Below, piece by piece: positions 20,545 through 32,147 of a stretch of DNA of 64,000 bases. Source of the DNA: Bacteroidales bacterium (GTDB lineage Bacteria > Bacteroidota > Bacteroidia > Bacteroidales > UBA12077). Each line of letters starts with the position of its first letter. The stretch's first letter is position 1. The stretch is from the NCBI GenBank assembly GCA_028282785.1, contig JANQHE010000049.1, positions 1-64,000 on the forward strand, given 5' to 3'. The position numbers were made by a program, and so were the translations under genes. The notes under the pieces were generated by a model, which saw only the letters and a list, made by a program, of their open reading frames with translations, searched no databases and was not told where the DNA came from.

Positions 20545-21489
20545 TTAGAACAATCCACTGTCAACAATATCAAATTTAGCATTTCCAATTTCATTGCCAT
20601 CAGCAAAAATGTGAACTTCGTATGTTCCTGCAATTAAGGCGCCATTATTGTCCCAGTAAATTGTAACATCTAAATCATTTCCTATATAATCCACAGGACG
20701 TTTAGCCGAATAAATAATTTCCTGCCCTTGATATTCGAACAGATCTTCTTCTGATTTTGCTAAAATGTAATCATCAGGACCTGCTATTCTTATATACACA
20801 TCACGTTCCCCTTGTTCTGCCAAAACATTTTCTTTTATACGGAAATTAACTTTTATTTTTTCGATTTTATTTAATCTGTTATTAACTTTTCCTCTTTTGT
20901 TAATTGGAGTAGCTATAATTTCATCAGTTCTTAAGGCACTTGCCATCTCAACTTTTCCCGAAAGATTCTTATTTTGCTCTTCAAGCTCGTTCTTAAACTT
21001 GGTTACTTCCTGAATTTCATTTTTAACTTTTATATTCTCAGCAACTAAAGCTTGATTCATTGTATTTAAAGAATCAATTTGTCGAACATAACTTTTAGCA
21101 ACCTTGCGAAGGGTTGTCAGTTCATTTTGTAATTGCTTTATTTTAGCATAGTTAGTTGCTTTAACTGTTTTAATTTCTGCTAAAAGACCATCAATTTTTT
21201 CTTTTTCCTGGTTTAATTGAGCATTCAAAGAATCATTATCTGTCATTAATTCGTCATAACCATCACGTAATTGCATTAAGTGCGATTGCAATGAATCTTT
21301 TTCAGCAGTAAGTGCTGTTTCAATTTCATCAGTAGTTTGACGTTGATCAATGTATAACCAGGTTACAACAACTAAAAGCCCTAGCACCAGGAATAATATA
21401 AACAGTAATCCACTTTTATTTTTTTTCGGTGGAATTGGTGCCTGATTATTCGTTTGTTGTTGATTCTGAGTTTTGTTTTGCTCTTCCAT
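20545..21489 (-). CDS. Membrane-anchored coiled-coil protein
   Basis: Gln/Asn-rich N-terminus, single TM helix, long heptad-like region, globular C-terminus. Confidence 0.75.
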   Translation of the reverse strand: MEEQNKTQNQQQTNNQAPIPPKKNKSGLLFILFLVLGLLVVVTWLYIDQRQTTDEIETALTAEKDSLQSHLMQLRDGYDELMTDNDSLNAQLNQEKEKIDGLLAEIKTVKATNYAKIKQLQNELTTLRKVAKSYVRQIDSLNTMNQALVAENIKVKNEIQEVTKFKNELEEQNKNLSGKVEMASALRTDEIIATPINKRGKVNNRLNKIEKIKVNFRIKENVLAEQGERDVYIRIAGPDDYILAKSEEDLFEYQGQEIIYSAKRPVDYIGNDLDVTIYWDNNGALIAGTYEVHIFADGNEIGNAKFDIVDSGLF

Positions 21490-21689
21490 ATTAATTAGGT
21501 TATTATGATTTTATTCGATTTGCAAATGTATACTATATTTTCATTAAGTTCAATACTTTGCGATTATTAACGAATAAATTTCATTAAAATTATATCACTT
21601 ATCTTCTTCTATTCAAGTCTTAAGGTAATTTACCTGTATTTAAAGAGATAGTTGAAATTGACTTTGTCTAAAATTAAGTCTAAAAGGTC

Positions 21690-22487
21690 TTATTCTATTT
21701 TGGGTTTAATCTTGTAACTCCTATATAAAATGAAAAATCCAATCAGAATAAATGGTATACTTAACCACTGACCCATATTTAATGCCATTCCTTGTTCAAA
21801 TCCAACTTGGTCTTCTTTGATAAATTCGATTAATAACCGGACAGTAAATAACAGAATTAGGAATATACTAAATATAAGGCCCTGTTTGAGTTCTTTTCCT
21901 TTTTTATTGTAGATAGTGTAAAGTAAAGTAAAAATCAAAAGATATGCCAGAGCTTCATAAATCTGCGTAGGGTGTTTTGGAACTGTTTGTCCATCACGAA
22001 CAAAAATGAAACCCCATGGTAAGCTTGTTTCTATACCATAAATTTCGGAGTTCATTAGATTTCCCATACGAATAAAAAAACCTGCAAGAGCAACTACAAT
22101 TACAATCCGGTCTAAAATCCACATATAAGGTTTTTTATTTTTCTTTGAGAAATAATACAGAGCAATTAAAATTCCGATTGCAGCACCATGGCTTGCTAAA
22201 CCACCATGCCAGATCTTTAAAATTTCAATTGGATTACTTAAATAATAATCGGGTTGATAGAATAAACAATGTCCTAAACGAGCTCCTATTACTGTTCCTA
22301 TTGCCATATATACAGTAAGTCTGTCAAGTAATTCAACAGTTAAACCTTCCTTTTTAAATATTTTTTGCATAATGATGTATCCAAAAAAGAAAGATGAAGC
22401 AAATAAAATCCCGTAATAACGAATTGTTAGTCCCCAAAAGCTTACAATATCAGGATCTATATTCCAATTAATATAGTTTAGTAACAT
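21690..22487 (-). CDS. lgt: Prolipoprotein diacylglyceryl transferase
   Basis: 'IGARLGHCLFYQPDYYL', 'GLASHGAAIGILIALYYF', 'RMGNLMNSEIYG', 'PKHPTQIYEALAYL'. Confidence 0.96.
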   Translation of the reverse strand: MLLNYINWNIDPDIVSFWGLTIRYYGILFASSFFFGYIIMQKIFKKEGLTVELLDRLTVYMAIGTVIGARLGHCLFYQPDYYLSNPIEILKIWHGGLASHGAAIGILIALYYFSKKNKKPYMWILDRIVIVVALAGFFIRMGNLMNSEIYGIETSLPWGFIFVRDGQTVPKHPTQIYEALAYLLIFTLLYTIYNKKGKELKQGLIFSIFLILLFTVRLLIEFIKEDQVGFEQGMALNMGQWLSIPFILIGFFILYRSYKIKPKIE

Positions 22488-22666
22488 GTTTATCTATTTT
22501 TGTTAACAACGCAAATGTATTAAATTTTTACTGCCTTCATTTAATTCTTGGCTTAGTATTATGTTATTAAATGTTAAATAAACAAATACAGTAATAAAAA
22601 CAGAAGCATAACTGTTTATTTAAATAAACTTTTTAAGTTTGTACGGTTTAATTTATTAGGAACAGT

Positions 22667-24490
22667 ATGAAAGTGAATTCAATATACAAAGTGATTTATA
22701 TTTCTATTTTTAACGCAATTATACTTGCAGGTTGCGCAAAAGTTGTTGCGCCTACCGGTGGTCCAAAAGATGAGGATCACCCGTTAATAGTTGAAATTGA
22801 TCCCCCTGATTATACTGTTAACTTTGATTCTAAGAAAATAAATATAACATTTAACGAATTTATACAACTAAAAGACCTTAATAAAAGTTTAGTAATTTCA
22901 CCTCCTCTTGAAGAAAAACCGGAAATCAAAGTAAAAGGAAAAACATTAGTTATCGAATTTTTGGAGGAACTGAAAGATTCAACAACTTATAATATTTACT
23001 TTGGTAATTCAGTGCAAGATTATAATGAAGGAAATCCAATAGAGAATTATCAATATGTTTTATCTACCGGATCATATGTTGATTCGTTATCTATTTCGGG
23101 ACAGGTTATTAATTCTTTTAATTTATTACCTGAAGAAGGAGTTTTTGTTATGTTGTATGAAGAGCATGAGGATTCGGTGCCTATTAAACAAATACCTACT
23201 TATATATCGAAAACAAATGAAGAAGGATTATTTAGAATTAATAATATCGGGCATAATAACTATAAACTTTTTTGTGTAAGAGATTTTAATAAAAATTATT
23301 TATTTGATTTACCTACCGAGGATATAGCCTTTATTGATTCGTTAGTTGAATTTGAATTAATTACTCATACTCATATTGACACATTCTATGTGCCGGATAG
23401 TATATATGTTTTGAACAATCAGGAAATCCCTGAGAGAAAGGAAGAAAGGAAAATTGATACTATTATTGAACATTCACATACATTTTATCCTGTAAACGAA
23501 TATGTATTAAGGTTATTTACAGAATATCACGAGGTACAATATTTAACAAATAACACAAGAGAAACCAAACATAAAATAGAAGTTACATTTAACAAACCTA
23601 TTAAGGATAGTATTGTTTTTTCTATGGTAGATACAGTGCCCGAAAAGCAATGGTATATCAAAGAAATTAACCAAACCCGGGATTCTATAATTTATTGGTT
23701 AACAGATAGCGCTATTTATAATCGAGAAAGCCTAATGTTTGCTTTAAATTATCAAAGGGAAGATTCAAATTTAGTTTATCAATGGAATGTTGATACGCTT
23801 AATATGAGGTATATCGAAGAAAAATTAAAAAGGAATGAAGAACCTGATACCAGTATAAAATATAATTTAAATGTCCAGAATAAGGGCCAAATGGATTTAA
23901 ATAAGGACATCAAATTTTTCTTTGAAACACCTCTTGGTAAGTATGATACCTCAAGAATAAAGCTTTTTGAAGTAATTGATAGTATAGAAATACAGAAAAG
24001 ATTTGATTTTTATAAAGATAGTATAAAGCATCGTACATATTGGATGGCTGTTGATTGGAGTGAAGATACTGTATATCGCCTTGAAATTAACCCGGGCGCT
24101 TTTACAGATATTTATGAATCTACTAATGATACAAGCATTTTGCTATTTGATACCCAGAAACGTGATTACTATGGAAAGGTTTTAATTGATGTTATAGGTA
24201 TGGACTCTATACCTTCATATCAGTTAATTTGCCAATTGATACTACCTGGAAAAGAGTCAGAAACTATTTTCTATGAAAAAATAATACAAAATAATCAGTT
24301 AGTAGAATTTGATTTTTTACCGCCAAAAGAATTCATGTTTAAAGTAATTCTGGATACAAATTATAATGGGAAATGGGATACAGGAGAATATTTAAAAAAT
24401 ATTCAACCTGAAGAAGTTTTGTATCACGATGAGAAAATAAAAGTTAGGTCCAATTGGGATATTGAAGTTAATTTTAATGTAGAAAAATAA
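22667..24490 (+). CDS. Lipoprotein with Ig-like (SbsA-type) domain
   Basis: 'IILAGCAKVVAPTGGPKDEDHPLIVEIDPPDYTVNFDSKKINITFNEFIQLKDLNKSLVISPPLEEKPEIKVKGKTLVIEF'. Confidence 0.85.
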   Translation: MKVNSIYKVIYISIFNAIILAGCAKVVAPTGGPKDEDHPLIVEIDPPDYTVNFDSKKINITFNEFIQLKDLNKSLVISPPLEEKPEIKVKGKTLVIEFLEELKDSTTYNIYFGNSVQDYNEGNPIENYQYVLSTGSYVDSLSISGQVINSFNLLPEEGVFVMLYEEHEDSVPIKQIPTYISKTNEEGLFRINNIGHNNYKLFCVRDFNKNYLFDLPTEDIAFIDSLVEFELITHTHIDTFYVPDSIYVLNNQEIPERKEERKIDTIIEHSHTFYPVNEYVLRLFTEYHEVQYLTNNTRETKHKIEVTFNKPIKDSIVFSMVDTVPEKQWYIKEINQTRDSIIYWLTDSAIYNRESLMFALNYQREDSNLVYQWNVDTLNMRYIEEKLKRNEEPDTSIKYNLNVQNKGQMDLNKDIKFFFETPLGKYDTSRIKLFEVIDSIEIQKRFDFYKDSIKHRTYWMAVDWSEDTVYRLEINPGAFTDIYESTNDTSILLFDTQKRDYYGKVLIDVIGMDSIPSYQLICQLILPGKESETIFYEKIIQNNQLVEFDFLPPKEFMFKVILDTNYNGKWDTGEYLKNIQPEEVLYHDEKIKVRSNWDIEVNFNVEK

Positions 24491-24497
24491 TATTGAT

Positions 24498-24812
24498 ATG
24501 TCAGTACTTCTTGAGTTTGCAATGTTTCCAACGGATAAATCTGGTGATAGTGCCAGTGAATCGGTTAGTAAAATAATTGAAATGATTCATAAAAGCGGAG
24601 TAAACTATAAACTCACGGCAATGGGAACCATTATTGAAACCGAAACATTAGAAGAAGCATTGGATATAGTAAACCGGTCATATAAAGTTCTGGAACCTTT
24701 TTCAAAGAGAGTTTATTCGTCAGTTAAGTTGGATATTCGAAAAGAAAAATCAAATAGACTACAGCAGAAAATTGAATCAATCGAATCAAAAATCGGTAAT
24801 GTAAATAAATAA
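24498..24812 (+). CDS. MTH1187 / thiamine-binding (DUF77) family protein
   Basis: 'LLEFAMFPTDKSGDSASESVSKIIEMIHKSGVNYKLTAMGTIIE'. Confidence 0.88.
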   Translation: MSVLLEFAMFPTDKSGDSASESVSKIIEMIHKSGVNYKLTAMGTIIETETLEEALDIVNRSYKVLEPFSKRVYSSVKLDIRKEKSNRLQQKIESIESKIGNVNK

Positions 24813-24942
24813 CTACTATCTATTGATAGAATCCTACTTTAATCATCAATAAATTGAACAAATTAATTCTTTTTTACGTAGAAAAAGAATAACTTGTCAG
24901 GCCCTAATTTATTAATAATTATTTGTTTAAAAGGTAAGTGGT

Positions 24943-27900
24943 ATGTTTAAATGTCTTACAATCATAGTTTTATTCTGCATAATTGGTGGAACAGTTTTAT
25001 CACAAGATAAAGTACAAATAGATTTAAAAAAGCAGAGAAGTCTTGTTAAAAAAAATAGGGAGTTTGTTCAAAATGATCAAGATGGTTTTATTATAAAGAA
25101 AGAGATTAGTGTTATTGAGCTAATTGAAAAAGAAACAAAAGAAGGATTTTATCGTCAATTGTTTTCGGAGGGAATGAGTAAAACATTTGATGCAGGTAAA
25201 CCGGACTTACCAGTTATTAACAGACTTATTGAAATCCCACAAAATCACACAGTTGCATTAAAGTTTATTAGTTACGATGAAGAAATAATTAATTTGAAAG
25301 ATTATGGATTAACGAAGTTAATATCTCCTGCTCAGCCTTCTTTTGAAAAAAGCAAGAGTCCCAAAGATATTCCATTTTATAAAGATGATGAGGTCTATAG
25401 TGCCAATGAATTTTATAGTAAAGAAACGGTAAAGCTGGAGGATATTGGGTATTTACGTGATAAGCATTTAGGATATATTGAAATATCACCATTTTCTTAT
25501 AATCCTGTAACAAATACATTAAAGGTTTTAAATAACATTGAGGTTAGTGTCGAATTTATTCCCGAAAGACAAAAAAGATATAAAACCACTGAACAACTTG
25601 CATCACCATATTTTAATAATATTAATTACCAAACCATAAATAAAACAACAGAATCCAAATCTCTTATTAGTGGTCCTGTAAAGTATGTTATTGTATCAGA
25701 TCGAATGTTTGAGGAAACATTGCAACCATTCATTGAATGGAAAACTCAAAAAGGTTTCATTGTTGTTGAAGCTTACACAGATGTAATAGGCAATACTACA
25801 ACAGATATACAGGCCTATTTACAAGATTTATATGATAACCCAAGCGATGGTATATCTCCTACATTTGGATTATTAGTTGGTGATGTGGATCAAGTACCAA
25901 CTTTTAGTGGTACTGCAGGAAGTCATAAAACAGACTTATATTACTTTGAATATACCGGGGATAAATTGCCTGAAGTATTTTACGGGAGATTTTCAGCTGA
26001 ATCGGTGGAGGAATTACAACCTCAAATTGATAAAACATTAGAAGTTGAAAAATATGAAATGCCGGACCCATCATATCTTGATAATGTGGTTTTAGTTGCC
26101 GGAGTTGATGGTAGTTATGCACCAACATATGGTAATGGAGCAATTAATTATGCTAATAGCTACTATACTAATTCAGATAACGATATAACATCTTATTATT
26201 ATTTATATAATGATGACAGTGGTGTAATGTCTTCAAATAATTCCGGAGCTTCCGCGTCAATTAGAAATTACATAAGCCAGGGAGTATCATTTTCGAATTA
26301 TACAGCACATTGCGGTTCTAGTGGATGGTCCGATCCAAGTTTTAGTATTAGTCATATTGATGGATTAACAAACGAACATATGTATCCTTTGATGATTGGG
26401 AATTGTTGTCAATCAAATACTTTTGTTAATGACGATTGTTTTGGAGAAGAAATTTTAATGGCTGCAAATAAAGGTGCGGTTGGGTATATTGGAGGATCTA
26501 ATCTTACATACTGGGATGAGGATTATTACTGGGCCATAGGGCTTACAGGATCAATTACAGCAAATCCAACTTATGAAGGTAGTGAACTTGGGGCATATGA
26601 TAGATTTTTTCATTTAAATGGAGAAGCAAAAGAGGATTGGTACATTACCCAGGGACAAATAAGTGTTGCAGGAAATATAGCTGTTGAAGCATCGACATCA
26701 TCCAGAAAAGCATATTATTGGGAGATTTATCACTTAATGGGAGACCCTTCGTTAACACCTTATATAACAGTTCCAGAAAGCATGGTCGCAACTTATGGTT
26801 CTGAAATTTCTATTGGAAGTTCAAGTTTTCAGGTTACTGCCGAAGAAAATTCTTATGTAGCCCTCTCACAAAATGGCGTTCTTTTAGATGCTCAATTAGC
26901 TGATGCATTAGGAAGTGTTAATTTATCTTTTGGGGCATTATCCGAAGTTGGAACAGCTGATATTGTTATCACCAAACAAAACAGGCAGCCAATAATAGAT
27001 GAAATAAATGTAATTCCAGCAACTATTCCTTATGTTGTGTTGGATAACTATAATATAGATGATTCAGAAGAAAATAATAATTCTATTGCCGAAAATGGTG
27101 AAACCATTTCGTTGGATATACAATTTATAAACCAGTCAGATTTATTTGATGCGTTTAATGTAACAGCCTATTTAACTTCATCTGATACTAATGTAATTAT
27201 AACAGATAATACTGAAATTTTAGGTAATATTTTAAAATCAGATTCAACTTTTATTGACTCAGTTTTTTCTATACAATTAAAAGAAAAAATTGAAGACCAG
27301 CATGTTGTTACATTCGATGTTGAAATTAATGGGGAGGATTCGGGAACAGAATCTTATACTTGGAGTTCTACCATAAATATGGTTGTAAATGCTCCAAAAT
27401 TACAAATAGATGAATTAATTATTGATGATAGTTCTGAAAATGATAATGGCAACTTTGACCCGGGAGAAACAGTTGATATTTCTTTAGTTGTTTCAAATTC
27501 AGGGAATTCAGAAATAAAAAATTTAAATGGCATAGTAACTATCTTGGGTGGGGGCGAAAATTATTTGACTTTTAATAATTCGGAGTCAGGATCATTTGAT
27601 TTAAGCGTTGGACAGGCAGATACATTAAAGTTTAACGCAACCGCAGAGTCAGATGTTACCAACGGAACATTATTGTATATCAACTTTGAGATAGGCGACC
27701 CTACTTATTCATATTATGGTATATCACAAAATTATGAGATAATAATAGGTGAAATACCGGATATTCTGATTTCTGATGAGGATACATCAGTTGCCAACAT
27801 AGGATATTTTTATGACACAGGAGGAGAATCTGGTAATTATTCAAATAATGAAAACCATACAATAACCTTAACCCCGGAAGACGCTGATAAGTTCTTAAAA

Positions 27901-29796
27901 GCGGAATTTATATCTTTTAGTGTTGAAAGAGATGGTAATGAGTGTTATGATTATTTAAAGGTTTATGATGCCTTATCTACTGATGCAGATTCATTGATAG
28001 GGACCTACTGTGATTCAAATGTGCCTGAAGTAATTACCGCAACAAATGAAAAAGGAGCTTTAACATTTAGTTTTTATTCAGATGTGTCTATTGATCAAAG
28101 TGGCTGGAAAGCTGAGATTAGAAGTTATGTAGGTTATAGCCTTGAAGCTACAGTAAACGGCCCGGAAGGTTTAATTGATGGCGCTACAGTTGAAATTGAC
28201 GGGAAAACCGCAATGACAGACGAAAATGGTATTGCCAATATTTATAATATTGCCGAGGGAGTTAATATTCCTATTAAAATTTATGCTGAGAATCATGATA
28301 TTTTAAATACAGATGTAAATATATTGGAAAATAGCGCCGCGCAGTTTAACCTTGACCATATGAAATATGATGTAACATTTAATTTGTCTGATGATGAAGA
28401 GGCTGTTGACGGAGATGTTACTTTTGATGAGAAAACTTTAACCACAGAAAGTGGGTCTGTTATCTTTGAAAATGTTAGTTACGGATTAAATAAAGAGTTT
28501 GTTATTGTTTCTACAGGATGTGAAGATTCTGTGGGTTCTGTTGACATAACTTCGGATACAACTTTGAATATTGAATTAAAGCCTATTGAATATGATATTG
28601 AATTTATCATTTCTGATGGTATTGACCCGGTTCAGGATGCATTAATTGAATTTGACGATAAAGAAGTTTTAACCAGTATTGATGGAATAGCTTTATTTGA
28701 AGATGTGCGAGGAGAAGCCACTTTAAATTATATAATTAGAAAATCAGGATTTAATAATTTAGAGGGTAGTATTGAGATGATGAAAGATTCTACGGTTAAC
28801 CTTACTTTAACACCTGGAACTGCGGAATATAAGGTTACATTTACCGTTGAAAATAGTTCTAATCCTGTTTACAATGCGGAAGTGGTATTAAATAATGACA
28901 CTATTTATACCGATGTTAGCGGTCAGGCTATATTTAATAATATACTGGAGGAAACAGGAATACCATACAGAATTTCGAAAGAACATTATAAAGATATTAG
29001 CGGAACAATTAATGTTAATGGAGTTAATGTTTATGTAGATACTTTGTTAGATTATAAATCGTATGAAATAACATTTAATATTACTGATGGCACAAATCCT
29101 ATTGAAGGGGCAACAATTAGTTTTGATGGAAAAAGTGGGGACACAGATGAAAATGGCCAATGTATTATGGACGTAACATATTCTTTAAACAAACAATATT
29201 CAATAACCAAAACCGGGTATGCTGATACTTCTGGTGTAATAAATGTTGATGATGACAAAGTTGTTGATGTGGCAATGAGGCAGTTTAAATATAATGTTAC
29301 TTTTGTAGTTAAAGCTCCTAATGCTAATGCTTTAGAAGGAGTTCTGGCCGAGTTTAATGGATCAAGCCAATATACAGATGAGCAGGGAGAAGCTTTATTT
29401 AGGCAAATTGCCCCTGGCAATAATATTAGTTTTAAGCTAAGTATTGACGAGTACTTTGATTATGATAGTGTATTAAATGTTGTAGACCAGGATGTAGTAT
29501 TTTATGCAAGAATGTCATCAACTACCGGAATTACAGAAGTAAATAAGCAGAATATAAAAATTTATCCAAACCCTTCAAATGGACAGTTTACCATTGAAAT
29601 AAGCGACTTGGTTGATGAAAATTGTACCATTAAGATTTTTAATGTGATTGGATCAAATGTTTATACCAAAGAATTTTCTGGAAAATCGCTGATAAAAGAA
29701 GTAATTGATATTACTCAATATGCCAAAGGGATGTATTTTGTTTCTGTTGAAACCGATAATGGTTCAATTTTAAGCAAGAGAATGTTGGTTAAATAA
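24943..29796 (+). CDS. Secreted C25-type (gingipain-like) cysteine peptidase with CUB domain, tandem C-terminal repeats and T9SS sorting domain
   Basis: 'YTAHCGSSGW' and 'MIGNCCQSNTF' His/Cys regions; CUB-like 'GNYSNNENHTITL...CYDYLKVYDA'; C-terminal 'IYPNPSNGQFTIEI...YAKGMYFVSVETDNGSILSKRMLVK'. Confidence 0.92.
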   Translation: MFKCLTIIVLFCIIGGTVLSQDKVQIDLKKQRSLVKKNREFVQNDQDGFIIKKEISVIELIEKETKEGFYRQLFSEGMSKTFDAGKPDLPVINRLIEIPQNHTVALKFISYDEEIINLKDYGLTKLISPAQPSFEKSKSPKDIPFYKDDEVYSANEFYSKETVKLEDIGYLRDKHLGYIEISPFSYNPVTNTLKVLNNIEVSVEFIPERQKRYKTTEQLASPYFNNINYQTINKTTESKSLISGPVKYVIVSDRMFEETLQPFIEWKTQKGFIVVEAYTDVIGNTTTDIQAYLQDLYDNPSDGISPTFGLLVGDVDQVPTFSGTAGSHKTDLYYFEYTGDKLPEVFYGRFSAESVEELQPQIDKTLEVEKYEMPDPSYLDNVVLVAGVDGSYAPTYGNGAINYANSYYTNSDNDITSYYYLYNDDSGVMSSNNSGASASIRNYISQGVSFSNYTAHCGSSGWSDPSFSISHIDGLTNEHMYPLMIGNCCQSNTFVNDDCFGEEILMAANKGAVGYIGGSNLTYWDEDYYWAIGLTGSITANPTYEGSELGAYDRFFHLNGEAKEDWYITQGQISVAGNIAVEASTSSRKAYYWEIYHLMGDPSLTPYITVPESMVATYGSEISIGSSSFQVTAEENSYVALSQNGVLLDAQLADALGSVNLSFGALSEVGTADIVITKQNRQPIIDEINVIPATIPYVVLDNYNIDDSEENNNSIAENGETISLDIQFINQSDLFDAFNVTAYLTSSDTNVIITDNTEILGNILKSDSTFIDSVFSIQLKEKIEDQHVVTFDVEINGEDSGTESYTWSSTINMVVNAPKLQIDELIIDDSSENDNGNFDPGETVDISLVVSNSGNSEIKNLNGIVTILGGGENYLTFNNSESGSFDLSVGQADTLKFNATAESDVTNGTLLYINFEIGDPTYSYYGISQNYEIIIGEIPDILISDEDTSVANIGYFYDTGGESGNYSNNENHTITLTPEDADKFLKAEFISFSVERDGNECYDYLKVYDALSTDADSLIGTYCDSNVPEVITATNEKGALTFSFYSDVSIDQSGWKAEIRSYVGYSLEATVNGPEGLIDGATVEIDGKTAMTDENGIANIYNIAEGVNIPIKIYAENHDILNTDVNILENSAAQFNLDHMKYDVTFNLSDDEEAVDGDVTFDEKTLTTESGSVIFENVSYGLNKEFVIVSTGCEDSVGSVDITSDTTLNIELKPIEYDIEFIISDGIDPVQDALIEFDDKEVLTSIDGIALFEDVRGEATLNYIIRKSGFNNLEGSIEMMKDSTVNLTLTPGTAEYKVTFTVENSSNPVYNAEVVLNNDTIYTDVSGQAIFNNILEETGIPYRISKEHYKDISGTINVNGVNVYVDTLLDYKSYEITFNITDGTNPIEGATISFDGKSGDTDENGQCIMDVTYSLNKQYSITKTGYADTSGVINVDDDKVVDVAMRQFKYNVTFVVKAPNANALEGVLAEFNGSSQYTDEQGEALFRQIAPGNNISFKLSIDEYFDYDSVLNVVDQDVVFYARMSSTTGITEVNKQNIKIYPNPSNGQFTIEISDLVDENCTIKIFNVIGSNVYTKEFSGKSLIKEVIDITQYAKGMYFVSVETDNGSILSKRMLVK
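28135..29517 (+). repeat. Six tandem carboxypeptidase-regulatory/PEGA-like protein repeats
   Basis: Repeated 'Y-x-[VI]-x-F-x-V...P[IV]xxAxVxFxxxxxxTDxxGxAxF' units starting YSLEATV, YDVTFNL, YDIEFII, YKVTFTV, YEITFNI, YNVTFVV. Confidence 0.8.
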
Positions 29797-29813
29797 ATAA
29801 TAGGCATGATAAG

Positions 29814-29838
29814 CCCGGCTACACAGCCGGGTTTTTTT
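29814..29838 (+). terminator. Rho-independent terminator
   Basis: cccggct-acac-agccggg plus ttttttt. Confidence 0.9.
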
Positions 29839-29880
29839 ATTGTTTAAAATTTAGGATATTTATAATTCAAAATCCATATT

Positions 29881-30537
29881 ATGAAAGAAGACCATAAACG
29901 ATTTATGTACAGTTTAGTTTTTCCCGTATTTTTTCTGATTGTAATATGGCTTATTAAGATTGCCGAAATTTTATTAACTATTGATTTTACCCTTTTAGGG
30001 ATTTTTCCATTAAAAACAAAAGGGTTAGTTGGCATTATAACAGCTCCACTTATACATTCGGATATCGAACATTTGATAGCAAATAGTGTTCCGATTTTAA
30101 TATTGGGTACAGGACTTTTCTATTTTTATAATAAAATAGCATATAAAGTATTCTTTCTAAGCTATTTTATTGCAAATATCTGGATTTGGCTCGGGGCACG
30201 ACAAGCTTATCATATTGGTGCAAGTGGATTAATATACAGTTTTGCATCTTTTTTGTTCGTAAGTGGGGTAATAAGAAAAAACATACGATTAATGGCTATA
30301 TCATTGCTTGTTGTTTTTCTTTATGGAAGTATGATTTGGGGTGTGTTGCCTTTACAACCGCATATTTCATGGGAATCGCATTTAATGGGAGCAATAGCAG
30401 GGTTAGTATTAGCTATTTATTATAAGGATCAGGGACCAAAACGAAGAGTATATAGTTGGGAATTGGAAGACGAGGATGAAGATTTAGATGAAGAAGAAAG
30501 ATATTGGGAAATTAATACTGAACAAAATGAAGATTAA
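29881..30537 (+). CDS. Rhomboid family intramembrane serine protease
   Basis: '[21 protein letters not shown]', '[16 protein letters not shown]', '[17 protein letters not shown]' catalytic Ser/His context. Confidence 0.9.
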   Translation: MKEDHKRFMYSLVFPVFFLIVIWLIKIAEILLTIDFTLLGIFPLKTKGLVGIITAPLIHSDIEHLIANSVPILILGTGLFYFYNKIAYKVFFLSYFIANIWIWLGARQAYHIGASGLIYSFASFLFVSGVIRKNIRLMAISLLVVFLYGSMIWGVLPLQPHISWESHLMGAIAGLVLAIYYKDQGPKRRVYSWELEDEDEDLDEEERYWEINTEQNED

Positions 30538-30538
30538 A

Positions 30539-31222
30539 ATGAAAAATATCACCTTATTTTTTCTAATAATATTTTCGGGTTTTACAATACAAGCCCAAAC
30601 AAAATATAATAAAACAGGAATAGCTAGTTTTTATGCAGATAAGTTTGAAGGGAGGCAAACAGCAAATGGTGAGATTTATTATCATGTAAAAAGAACTGCT
30701 GCCCATCGAACATTACCTTTTGGAAGTGTTGTGAAAGTAACTAATCTGGAAAACAATAAATATGTTGTTGTACGTATTAATGATCGAGGACCTTTTGTAG
30801 ACAATAGAATTATTGATTTGTCGAAATCTGCGGCAAAGGAGCTCGATTTTATTGAGAAAGGGCTTGCCAAAGTCAGGATTGAACTAATTGCTTCTACCGA
30901 TGACCTTCCGGATAATAAGCCTACGGGAAAAAAGGCTGTAAGCCTATCAAGCTATTATAAAGTACATGCAGAAAAGGTTCAACCAAAAGGAAAAGGTGTA
31001 CAAGTAGGAAGTTTCAAAAATGATGAAAATGTTTTTAACCTGGTTGATCATTTAAAGAAAAAATATAATGAAGATGTCTTTGTTGAGGTTTCTGAAGTTA
31101 AAAAACAAAAAATATATAGGATAATCATTGGTAGTAGTAATAATGATGAATATTTAAATAATCTAAAGAAAAAGCTTTCAAAGGAATACCCGGATTGTTT
31201 TATAGTTACCTTTAAAAATTAA
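30539..31222 (+). CDS. rlpA: Septal ring lytic transglycosylase RlpA-like protein with SPOR domain
   Basis: '[76 protein letters not shown]', plus C-terminal SPOR-like '[19 protein letters not shown]'. ATG 30539 preferred. Confidence 0.93.
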   Translation: MKNITLFFLIIFSGFTIQAQTKYNKTGIASFYADKFEGRQTANGEIYYHVKRTAAHRTLPFGSVVKVTNLENNKYVVVRINDRGPFVDNRIIDLSKSAAKELDFIEKGLAKVRIELIASTDDLPDNKPTGKKAVSLSSYYKVHAEKVQPKGKGVQVGSFKNDENVFNLVDHLKKKYNEDVFVEVSEVKKQKIYRIIIGSSNNDEYLNNLKKKLSKEYPDCFIVTFKN

Positions 31223-32070
31223 CCCTGTGTTGCAAATACTCCGGAAACATGAAGTTCCTTTGGATTAATACTTAATACAGGAAGACTTGCTTTATTAAGC
31301 ATCTGTTGAGCTGCCGTTCCCATAATATAATTACCATCTGAAACTTGTTCAGTCATAATTGAAATTAGATCTGCATTTATTTCTTCAGCAAAATCAATGA
31401 GCATATTGGTGATATTCGAACCAATTAAAGAAATAGTTTCGTTTTTTACATTATGCTTGTCTAAATATTCGCAAACCTGGTTCGAGTATGCAGTTAATTT
31501 TTTATTAATATCTTCGGTTTGTAAAGATGTAACTGTAACAACATGTACCTTTGCGCCAAACCATTTTGCTAATTCGGTGGTAAAAGGTACCTTTTGCCTT
31601 GTATCTGCAGATATATCAAGAGGTAATATAATATTTTTAATGTCGTTCGGCACTTCGCAGTCTCTTATTGTAAATACCGGCTTATACGTTGCTGTTATTA
31701 TTTTAAAAGCATTACTACCTATAAAAAACTTCTCAAATCCAGATGCTCCATGCGTTGAAGTTACTATAAACGAGTCTTTAAAAGATTCGGTTTGATTAAC
31801 AATTTCACGATAAATTTTTCCTGTTTTTACGATGTATTGCAGTATGGTTCCCGAAGTTAATTTAGGATCATATTTTTCCAGAATTTTAGAAAACTCTCTT
31901 TCAGCAAACTTATATTCTTCATCTCTTGTTCCGGGGCGATAATCCAGGCTCTTTTTTTGAACGTATACCATTTCTATTTTGCATTCGATTTTATTAGATA
32001 ATAAAATGGCTAGTTCAAGACCTTTTAGAGATTCCTCTGAAAAGTCTATTGGAACAATGATTCGATACAT
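31219..32070 (-). CDS. Universal stress protein (tandem UspA)
   Basis: '[27 protein letters not shown]'; '[35 protein letters not shown]'. Confidence 0.92.
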   Translation of the reverse strand: MYRIIVPIDFSEESLKGLELAILLSNKIECKIEMVYVQKKSLDYRPGTRDEEYKFAEREFSKILEKYDPKLTSGTILQYIVKTGKIYREIVNQTESFKDSFIVTSTHGASGFEKFFIGSNAFKIITATYKPVFTIRDCEVPNDIKNIILPLDISADTRQKVPFTTELAKWFGAKVHVVTVTSLQTEDINKKLTAYSNQVCEYLDKHNVKNETISLIGSNITNMLIDFAEEINADLISIMTEQVSDGNYIMGTAAQQMLNKASLPVLSINPKELHVSGVFATQG

Positions 32071-32147
32071 AACTGCTGATTTTAAATTTTTATTAAAGTA
32101 AAGATATTTTTATGAATATCGAAACTTTTCAGTCAGCAATTTATCTG

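Noticed and set aside
29052-29420. 122-aa minus-strand ORF inside the C25 peptidase repeats
   Set aside because: Antisense of repeat-coding sequence; no independent support.
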